A DNA stretch of 11,860 nucleotides from NCBI GenBank assembly GCA_900552445.1, contig URZS01000011.1, positions 1-11,860 on the forward strand, written 5' to 3'. The notes under the pieces are model-generated. The model was not told the origin of the DNA and searched no databases. It worked only from the letters and a program-made list of their open reading frames with translations. Source of the DNA: an uncultured Veillonella sp. (GTDB taxonomy: Bacteria; Bacillota; Negativicutes; Veillonellales; Veillonellaceae). How positions within the stretch are numbered: position 1 is the stretch's first letter; every line of letters starts with the position of its first letter. Of the stretch, positions 6,303 through 11,860 are shown piece by piece. The position numbers were made by a program, and so were the translations under genes.

Positions 6303-7412
6303 TTACTTTGCAATAGATAATGCAAGTTTAGCAATATCATGAGCTGCATTTGGTTTGCCCAACTGCAATGCTCGTTCTCCCATTTGTGCCAACAAATCAC
6401 GGTTGGCCATAAACATCTCAATTTCCCCTATTAAGTCATGAGCACTCAACATTTTATCAACGATCATGTGAGCCGCCCCTTCTTGTACAAAGATACGCGC
6501 ATTATAGGTTTGATGGTCTTCCGCTGCATATGGATACGGCACCAATACAGATGGAATACCACGAACTGCTAATTCAGCAAGGCCTATAGCACCAGATCTA
6601 AACACAGCTAAATCAGCGGCCGCTAAAGCCTTCGGCATATCATGTAAGTACGGCAAAATTAAAGATGATTCACCCAAGCCTTCCCCATCGGTAATACCCA
6701 ATTGAGATAGTACGGATTCATACTCTCCATTCCCCGTAATATGGATTAATTTAATCCCTTCTTTACCTTGGAAATGCTTATGTACATCAATCATGGCATT
6801 ATTGATGGTTCGCGCCCCCCGAGAACCACCCGCTATGAGGACTGTGAAAGTATCATCACTTAAGTTGAAATAATTACGTCCCGCTGTTCTTGAGTCAACC
6901 AACACCTCAGGACGCACTGGATTACCAGTATACACTACGCGTTTTGCTTTTGAAAAAGATGCTTCTGCATCCTTATAGCCTACCGCTACAACATCAACAA
7001 AACGACTCAAAATTTTATTAGTAATGCCTGCAATGACATTCTGCTCTTGAATTATAGTTGGAATATTATGTAATGCTGCGGCCATAAGAATAGGCCCACA
7101 TACATAACCACCCGTACCAATTACTACATCAGGTCTAAATTTACAAATAATTGCATTAGCTTTAACTATGCCTAACGCAGTTTTACCTAATGTGACTAAT
7201 GTGCCCAATGATAATTGACGTTGCAAACCTTGTACAGGAATCGTAGTGAACTCAATCCCCTCTTTAGGAACTAATGTAGCCTCTAAGCCTTCCTTAGTCC
7301 CTACATATAAAACCTTTGCATCAGGGTGTTGTTTCATGATTTCCTTATATATAGTTATTGCTGGATATATATGTCCACCAGTGCCACCACCAGAAATAAT
7401 GATTCTTTTCAT
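6303..7412 (-). CDS. murG: UDP-GlcNAc:lipid I N-acetylglucosaminyltransferase MurG
   Basis: MurG is a GT-B glycosyltransferase on the inner face of the cytoplasmic membrane that adds GlcNAc to lipid I to give lipid II. With the start at 7412 it has 369 residues. Motifs are GGGTGGHIYPA (8-18) and GTGGY (99-103) in the N-domain acceptor region, TGNPVR (162-167), GGSRGAR (195-201), and the UDP-GlcNAc-binding stretch FRSGAIGLAE (271-280) with PYPYAAEDHQ (292-301). An in-frame ATG 12 codons upstream exists, but the family begins at MKRIIISGGGTGG, and AAGGGGG (7422-7428) sits 9 nt before this ATG. The start overlaps the murD stop as TAATG, so translation is probably coupled. No ftsW/spoVE lies between murD and murG. 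Confidence 0.97.
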   Translation of the reverse strand: MKRIIISGGGTGGHIYPAITIYKEIMKQHPDAKVLYVGTKEGLEATLVPKEGIEFTTIPVQGLQRQLSLGTLVTLGKTALGIVKANAIICKFRPDVVIGTGGYVCGPILMAAALHNIPTIIQEQNVIAGITNKILSRFVDVVAVGYKDAEASFSKAKRVVYTGNPVRPEVLVDSRTAGRNYFNLSDDTFTVLIAGGSRGARTINNAMIDVHKHFQGKEGIKLIHITGNGEYESVLSQLGITDGEGLGESSLILPYLHDMPKALAAADLAVFRSGAIGLAELAVRGIPSVLVPYPYAAEDHQTYNARIFVQEGAAHMIVDKMLSAHDLIGEIEMFMANRDLLAQMGERALQLGKPNAAHDIAKLALSIAK

Positions 7413-8782
7413 TAATGGTGTCCCCCTTCTTGCAGCATCTGAACACAAGCTTTAAAGTCGTCACCGCGTTCTTCAAAACAGCTGTACCAATCATAGCTTG
7501 CACAAGCCGGAGATAGTAATACAATATCACCAGACTCAGCTAATTTATAACCTTGTTCTACAGCATCTCTCATAGATACAGCGCGGTAAATAGGCTCTAC
7601 ACCAGCCTCTTTTGCAGCCTCTTCAAATCGATCTGCCGCTTCCCCCATGAAAATGACAGCTTTTGTATTTTCTTTAACAAGCTGCATAAACTCTTCTAAA
7701 GGCGTCATTTTATCATGACCACCAGCCAATAGGATAACTGGTTTATCAAAAGATTCCAAAGCTTTAACTACAGAATCAACATTGGTCGCCTTAGAGTCAT
7801 TATAGAACGTAATCCCATCGATTGTTTTAACCCGTTCCAACCGATGTTCTACACCATGGAATTCACTAATAATGCGATGGATTTCCATCACAGGTACTCC
7901 TAAGGCATACGTTAAAGCGATAACCGTTAAGATATTTTCAATATTATGACTACCTGGAATATGGATATCTTCATCGCCAATAACGGCTGTCGCTACGCCG
8001 TTCTCTACTACATAACACTGACCATTAGCGTAATATGCACCATTCTCGACAGTTTGTTTTTGGCTAATTTGTAGAATGTGACTAGGCGCACGATGTTCCA
8101 TATCAGCTACTACAGAATCATCAATGTTGAGAACTAAGAAATCGGATTTTAATTGATTTTCAAAGATACGTTCCTTAGCGGCAATATAGTTTTCCATCGT
8201 CTTATGACGCGCTAAGTGATCTGGCGTAATATTGAGCATAATAGCCCCAATAGGTCTAAAATGCTTAATTGTCTCTAATTGATAGCTAGATAGCTCGGCT
8301 ACTAAAAAACCGCCTGCTGGCATCGAATAGGCCACTTCACTAAGAGAGTCCCCAATGTTCCCACCAACGCGAACTGGCTTTCCAGAACCTTCTAGCACTT
8401 TAGTTAATAAGGTTGTAGTCGTAGTCTTACCATTTGTACCCGTAACGGCTACGATAGGTGATTTAGATACTTCGTATGCTAACTCTACTTCGCTAACTAC
8501 ATCAATACCGCGAGCTTGAGCAGCTTTTACAATGGGAATATCTAAAGAAATACCTGGAGAAATAACAATGCGATCCACGCCGTCTAACAAGGATTCGTCT
8601 TGACGACCTGTAATAATTTCTACCCCAGCAGAAACTAAACGTTCTTCCTCTGCTGTGGGCAACGTTACAGGCTTATAATCATTTAACACAACATGAGCAC
8701 CCACTTGGGCTAATACCCAAGATGCGCCTATACCGCTGGCGCCAGCGCCAAGCACAAGTATATGTTTATCTCCGTATTCCAT
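7412..8782 (-). CDS. murD: UDP-N-acetylmuramoyl-L-alanine--D-glutamate ligase MurD
   Basis: MurD adds D-glutamate to UDP-MurNAc-L-Ala using ATP. From the ATG at 8782 it has 456 residues: the N-terminal Rossmann loop LGAGASGIG (11-19), P-loop GTNGKTTTT (115-123), ELSSYQLE (163-170), NITPDHL (184-190), HNIEN (279-283), HGVEHRLE (309-316) and NDSKATN (328-334), all diagnostic of MurD. An in-frame GTG three codons upstream (8791) is possible. I chose the ATG because AGGTGAT (8787-8793), an excellent match to the 16S anti-SD partner, lies 4 nt before it and itself contains the GTG, while nothing like a ribosome-binding site precedes the GTG. It is separated from mraY by 83 bp and overlaps murG by one base. 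Confidence 0.97.
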   Translation of the reverse strand: MEYGDKHILVLGAGASGIGASWVLAQVGAHVVLNDYKPVTLPTAEEERLVSAGVEIITGRQDESLLDGVDRIVISPGISLDIPIVKAAQARGIDVVSEVELAYEVSKSPIVAVTGTNGKTTTTTLLTKVLEGSGKPVRVGGNIGDSLSEVAYSMPAGGFLVAELSSYQLETIKHFRPIGAIMLNITPDHLARHKTMENYIAAKERIFENQLKSDFLVLNIDDSVVADMEHRAPSHILQISQKQTVENGAYYANGQCYVVENGVATAVIGDEDIHIPGSHNIENILTVIALTYALGVPVMEIHRIISEFHGVEHRLERVKTIDGITFYNDSKATNVDSVVKALESFDKPVILLAGGHDKMTPLEEFMQLVKENTKAVIFMGEAADRFEEAAKEAGVEPIYRAVSMRDAVEQGYKLAESGDIVLLSPACASYDWYSCFEERGDDFKACVQMLQEGGHH

Positions 8783-8786
8783 CTGT

Positions 8787-8793
8787 ATCACCT
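8787..8793 (-). promoter_or_regulatory. Ribosome-binding site deciding the murD start
   Basis: AGGTGAT on the minus strand is followed by ACAG and then the ATG at 8782. It matches seven contiguous bases of the ideal Shine-Dalgarno AGGAGGTGAT. The competing GTG start at 8791 lies within this element, and only AT-rich sequence precedes it. This favours the ATG. Confidence 0.7.
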
Positions 8794-8828
8794 AAATTAT
8801 CAATAAAATAATGTATTCCTATCCTATA

Positions 8829-8857
8829 AGCATACCATTATTTATGTGTTCCGTTAA
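8829..8857 (-). promoter_or_regulatory. Candidate extended -10 promoter for murD onwards
   Basis: On the minus strand TTAACG (8857-8852; 4 of 6 matches to TTGACA) is followed after 17 nt by TATGCT (8834-8829; 4 of 6 matches to TATAAT), with TGG immediately before it, giving the TGn of an extended -10. It lies between the mraY stop and the murD ribosome-binding site, in an 83-bp AT-rich gap without a terminator hairpin. If real, it would give the murD-murG-murC-ddl-ftsQ block a second promoter. The match is modest and could be chance. Confidence 0.3.
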
Positions 8858-8865
8858 GTATTATC

Positions 8866-9852
8866 TTATAAAGTTATGGTCGCTAATACTACACCAATAA
8901 CGGCTAAAACAGCACCAGCAAACCAGAAGCGGTTAACTACGGTTTGTTCTGCCCATCCAGACAATTCGAAATGATGATGGATAGGGCTCATTTTAAATAC
9001 GCGTACACCGCGTGTCTTAAAGGAAATAACTTGGATAATAACAGATAACGCTTCCATAACAAAAATGCCACCGATCACAACAAGCAACAATTCTGTTTTA
9101 GTTAAAATAGCCATGGCTGCAAAGGCACCACCTAAAGCCAAAGAGCCTGTATCGCCCATGAATACTTTAGCAGGATTTACATTATATACCAAGAAGCCTA
9201 GGCATACAGCGGCTACAATAGCACCAAAGTAAGCAACGCTTTCAGCACCAATAGAGTTCGTCATAGATGCAGCCATAAGGCCAATAACGGAGAAGGCAAT
9301 CGCCGCCACTGCGGACGTACCGCTTGCGAGACCATCGAGACCATCTGTAAGATTCACAGCATTTGTGGCACCTACGATAATTAAGAAGGCCAATACATAA
9401 TAACCCCAACCTAATTGAAGTTGTACATCTGCTACAGGAATCCACAATGTGGTAGGAACAACCATAATTTCAGTAATGCAGTAACAGAATACAGCTGCCA
9501 AAATAAATTGACCCAATAATTTTTGCTTAGCTGTTAAACCAAGATTACGTTTTTTAACGGCTTTTACAAAATCGTCAAAGAAACCTAATAGACAATGACC
9601 TAATGTGAGGAACAATAACATTCCTGTGCCTACATTCCAAGGTGCAAAAATAGCAACGCCAAGAACGAGAGCAATCATCATGAAAGCGCCACCCATTGTC
9701 GGTGTACCAGCTTTTGCTTGATGGCTTTCAGGACCTTCTTCACGAATACTTTGTTGTGCGTGCAAAGAACGCAACATAGGAATACCGATTTTACCTAGCA
9801 CGACTGTAATGATAAAGGTCACTACAAAGGCTAATAGAATATGATATATCAT
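8866..9852 (-). CDS. mraY: Phospho-N-acetylmuramoyl-pentapeptide transferase MraY
   Basis: MraY is the integral-membrane enzyme that transfers phospho-MurNAc-pentapeptide from UDP to undecaprenyl phosphate, making lipid I. The 328 residues have about ten hydrophobic segments, starting at 2-20. Family motifs appear in order: KAGTPTMGG (47-55), FFDDFVK (91-97, with the Asp pair 93-94 needed for Mg2+ and catalysis), NAVNLTDGLDGLA (164-176), FMGDTGSLALGG (231-242, with the third catalytic Asp) and PIHHHFE (290-296). Length and motifs are those of a complete enzyme. GAGG about 8 nt before the ATG is an adequate ribosome-binding site. It follows murF by 58 bp, which contain a hairpin. Confidence 0.98.
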   Translation of the reverse strand: MIYHILLAFVVTFIITVVLGKIGIPMLRSLHAQQSIREEGPESHQAKAGTPTMGGAFMMIALVLGVAIFAPWNVGTGMLLFLTLGHCLLGFFDDFVKAVKKRNLGLTAKQKLLGQFILAAVFCYCITEIMVVPTTLWIPVADVQLQLGWGYYVLAFLIIVGATNAVNLTDGLDGLASGTSAVAAIAFSVIGLMAASMTNSIGAESVAYFGAIVAAVCLGFLVYNVNPAKVFMGDTGSLALGGAFAAMAILTKTELLLVVIGGIFVMEALSVIIQVISFKTRGVRVFKMSPIHHHFELSGWAEQTVVNRFWFAGAVLAVIGVVLATITL

Positions 9853-9882
9853 ATGAATCCTCTACTTATTAATAAACAGATG

Positions 9883-9904
9883 ACGGCTAGATACAACTAG
9901 CCGT
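9883..9904 (-). other. Hairpin between murF and mraY
   Basis: ACGGCTAG (9883-9890) and CTAGCCGT (9897-9904) form a perfect 8-bp stem with a 6-nt loop, starting 6 nt after the murF stop codon on the minus strand. It is followed there by CATCTGTTTATT, so the T-tract is broken and weak. It could be an attenuator, a partial terminator that lowers expression of the downstream genes, or an mRNA-stabilising or processing hairpin. It is not a full strong terminator like the one at 165-192. Confidence 0.55.
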
Positions 9905-9910
9905 TACCTT

Positions 9911-11269
9911 TTATTCTCGATCTTTTAATTCTTCAACAACGCGTTCCATTCGTAAACCACGGGAACCTTTTACAAGGATAACATCCCCTTTTTCACGAAT
10001 ATCGCTATAAGCATTGGCCATTTCTAAATGGCTATTACAACGGAATGTAGTTAATCCTGCCTTTTTTGCTTCTTTAGCTATAAAAGCAGCTGCATCACCG
10101 AAGGTAAATACCACACTATACCCCTCTTCAGCCAATAATTGACCGATTTCACGATGAGCTTCCTCAGAGAAATCACCAAGTTCAAGCATATCTCCAAGCA
10201 TGGCAATCTTACGTTTTCCTTCTAATTGACCTAATGCTTTAATTGCTTCAGCCATAGAGGAAGGATTTGCATTATATGCGTCATTTAAGATAACGATATC
10301 TTCAAATGGTACGATTTCTTGGCGCATAGGAGTGCCGGTAAACTCGCTTAAGCCTTTACGAATTGTATTGGATTTAATCCCCAGCACACGGCCTGCCACG
10401 ATGGCCGCCAATGCATCATATACATTGTGTTCACCAATCATAGGCAAGAAAATATCGAAGACTTCGTCATAACATTTGCAAGTAAACTTGATACCGTCTT
10501 TTTTATAGCGCAAATGACTGCCAATACATGTAGCATTGCGTTCGATACCATACGTAATAGTCTTACCTTTAGCTAGGCTATCCATAGCCTTAACATATGG
10601 ATCATCTTCATTGAGAATAGCCACACTATTTTCTGGCAAGCAACGAATTAACTCACCTTTTGCTTCTGCAATGGCTTCACGAGATCCTAATAGCTCGATA
10701 TGACTTGTACCAACATTCGTAATAATACCCATAGTTGGTTCAGCTATTAATGCGAGCTCTTCAATTTGACCAAGGCCACGCATCCCCATTTCTACTACAC
10801 AAGCTTCATGCTCTGCGGTTAAACGCAACAATGTTTTTGGCAAGCCAATTTCATTGTTAAAGTTTTTCTCTGTTTTTAAAACGTTAAATTCTGTACCTAG
10901 TACAGCTGCCACCATTTCCTTTGTCGTAGTTTTACCAGAGGAACCAGTAATAGCTACTACAGGAATATCAAAACGGCGACGATGGTAACGTGCCAAATTT
11001 TGGTATGCTACCAAGGTATTTTCTACCTCAATACAAGCAATACCTTCTACGGCACGACCTTTTTCTACAATAGCACCTGTAGCACCCTTTTCAATGGCCG
11101 TATTGATAAAATCATGACCATCAAAGGTATCGCCTTTTAAGGCTACAAATAAAAATCCTGATTCAATAGTTCTTGTATCAGTAGACACATCTAAAAACTT
11201 AATATTGTCGGTATGTGCACTCGTCCCCGCCGTGGCTTCCACCACCTGAGACAATGTAAATTCTGCCAT
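9911..11269 (-). CDS. murF: UDP-N-acetylmuramoyl-tripeptide--D-alanyl-D-alanine ligase MurF
   Basis: MurF adds the D-Ala-D-Ala dipeptide to the UDP-MurNAc-tripeptide, completing the cytoplasmic pentapeptide precursor. From the ATG at 11269 it has 452 residues, the usual size. Motifs: STDTRT (29-34) of the N-terminal UDP-binding domain, P-loop GSSGKTTTKE (109-118), KNFNNEIGLP (135-144), EMGM (160-163), NVGTSHIE (185-192), GEHNVYDALAA (279-289), and NDAYNANPSSM (329-339), which is typical of MurF. The reading frame stays open 14 codons further upstream, overlapping murE, but those residues (MIVKRREQPSRRSN) are not family-like, and AAGGAGAT (11275-11282) lies 5 nt before the chosen ATG. It starts one base after the murE stop, so coupling is likely. 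Confidence 0.98.
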   Translation of the reverse strand: MAEFTLSQVVEATAGTSAHTDNIKFLDVSTDTRTIESGFLFVALKGDTFDGHDFINTAIEKGATGAIVEKGRAVEGIACIEVENTLVAYQNLARYHRRRFDIPVVAITGSSGKTTTKEMVAAVLGTEFNVLKTEKNFNNEIGLPKTLLRLTAEHEACVVEMGMRGLGQIEELALIAEPTMGIITNVGTSHIELLGSREAIAEAKGELIRCLPENSVAILNEDDPYVKAMDSLAKGKTITYGIERNATCIGSHLRYKKDGIKFTCKCYDEVFDIFLPMIGEHNVYDALAAIVAGRVLGIKSNTIRKGLSEFTGTPMRQEIVPFEDIVILNDAYNANPSSMAEAIKALGQLEGKRKIAMLGDMLELGDFSEEAHREIGQLLAEEGYSVVFTFGDAAAFIAKEAKKAGLTTFRCNSHLEMANAYSDIREKGDVILVKGSRGLRMERVVEELKDRE

Positions 11270-11270
11270 A

Positions 11271-11860
11271 TTAGATCTCCTTGAGGGCTGCTCGCGCCTC
11301 TTCACGATCATCGAAATGAATCGTTTTATCCTTTAAGATTTGGTAATCCTCATGCCCCTTACCTGCAATCAGTACAATATCCCCAGGTTTTGCATTTTTT
11401 ATTGCATGTTGAATCGCTTCCCGACGATCAACGATAACTTCATAATGAGAGCCTTCACGAAGGCCTTCTTTAACGCCTACTTCAACGTCTTTTACAATTT
11501 GTACAGGATCCTCTGTACGTGGATTATCAGATGTAACGTACACCACATCACCATATTGTGCAGCAATGCGGCCCATAATAGGACGTTTAGTAGCGTCTCG
11601 ATCACCACCACAGCCAAAGACTACGATAATACGATTTTCTTGAATAGCCTTTGCAGTTTGTAAAATATTCTCTAACCCATCAGGTGTATGTGCATAGTCT
11701 ACAACAACCGCAAATGGTTGACCTTCTTCGATTAATTCAAAGCGACCAGGTACAGCACTAAATGTTTTTAATGCTTTATCGATATCTTCCATAGAGATAC
11801 CTTCTAACAAACAAGCACCAATAGCTGCTAATGTGTTATATACATTAAATAGACCTGTCG
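11271..11860 (-). CDS. murE: UDP-N-acetylmuramoyl-tripeptide synthetase MurE, C-terminal part (N-terminus outside the window)
   Basis: MurE adds the third amino acid of the stem peptide to UDP-MurNAc-L-Ala-D-Glu. The frame is open to the window edge and shows 195 residues, beginning TGLFNVYTNLAAIGAC, which matches the end of the central Mur-ligase domain (the F-N-x-x-N-x-x-A-A-I pattern). Then come the C-terminal domain motifs VPGRFE, VDYAHTPDGLENIL, FGCGGDRD, SDNPRTEDP (genomic about 11505-11531) and GKGHEDYQ. DNPR is the motif that recognises meso-diaminopimelate; lysine-adding MurE enzymes have a different sequence there. The cell wall is therefore probably of the mDAP type. About the first 290-300 residues, including the P-loop, are missing because the window ends. 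It ends one base before murF. Confidence 0.96.
   Translation of the reverse strand, partial: TGLFNVYNTLAAIGACLLEGISMEDIDKALKTFSAVPGRFELIEEGQPFAVVVDYAHTPDGLENILQTAKAIQENRIIVVFGCGGDRDATKRPIMGRIAAQYGDVVYVTSDNPRTEDPVQIVKDVEVGVKEGLREGSHYEVIVDRREAIQHAIKNAKPGDIVLIAGKGHEDYQILKDKTIHFDDREEARAALKEI

Noticed and set aside
7413..7448. Longer murG beginning at an upstream in-frame ATG
   Set aside because: The extra 12 residues lie inside murD and are not family-like. The downstream ATG has AAGGGGG at proper spacing and begins the conserved MKRIIISGGGTGG.
11270..11311. Longer murF beginning inside murE
   Set aside because: The extra 14 residues are basic and not family-like, whereas AAGGAGAT precedes the ATG at 11269.
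1..11860. A hidden mobile element, CRISPR array, tRNA or new defence system
   Set aside because: The window is fully accounted for by core wall and division genes with gaps of at most 138 bp; I saw no spaced repeats, transposase motifs or tRNA-like folds.

Overview
The window looks like part of the chromosome of an AT-rich diderm Firmicute of the class Negativicutes, most likely Veillonella or a close relative (inferred). Two things point there. The cell-wall and division (dcw) genes follow the Firmicutes order, including the DUF881 and DUF1290 genes before ftsZ. Yet a secreted beta-barrel protein with an outer-membrane-type C-terminal Tyr-Ser-Phe follows ftsZ directly, which implies an outer membrane. 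MurE carries the DNPR motif of meso-diaminopimelate-adding enzymes, as expected for a Gram-negative type of peptidoglycan.

Almost everything is on the minus strand and is transcribed from high to low coordinates. In that order: murE (3' part only, cut by the window edge), murF, mraY, murD, murG, murC, ddl, ftsQ, a DUF881 gene, the DUF1290 gene sbp, ftsZ, and the outer-membrane barrel gene. The barrel gene ends at a strong intrinsic terminator (165-192). A plus-strand gene, of which only the last 60 codons are present, converges on the same hairpin. Spacing is very tight in most of the cluster: ATGA overlaps at murC/ddl and DUF881/sbp, a TAATG overlap at murD/murG, 1 nt between murE and murF, and 0 nt between ftsQ and DUF881. 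Four gaps are larger: murF-mraY (58 bp, with a hairpin), mraY-murD (83 bp, candidate promoter), sbp-ftsZ (138 bp, candidate promoter) and ftsZ-barrel gene (80 bp, small inverted repeat). No gene-free stretch exceeds 300 bp.

The genes form one pathway. MurE and MurF finish the UDP-MurNAc-pentapeptide with the D-Ala-D-Ala made by Ddl; MurC and MurD add L-Ala and D-Glu earlier. MraY makes lipid I and MurG makes lipid II. FtsQ and FtsZ belong to the divisome that uses these precursors at the septum.

The main oddities are absences from positions usual in Firmicutes: no ftsA between sbp and ftsZ, no ftsW/spoVE between murD and murG, and no murB near murC/ftsQ. The outer-membrane gene at the end of the cluster is the other notable point. 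I found no mobile element, CRISPR array, tRNA or rRNA, and no clearly new multi-gene system.
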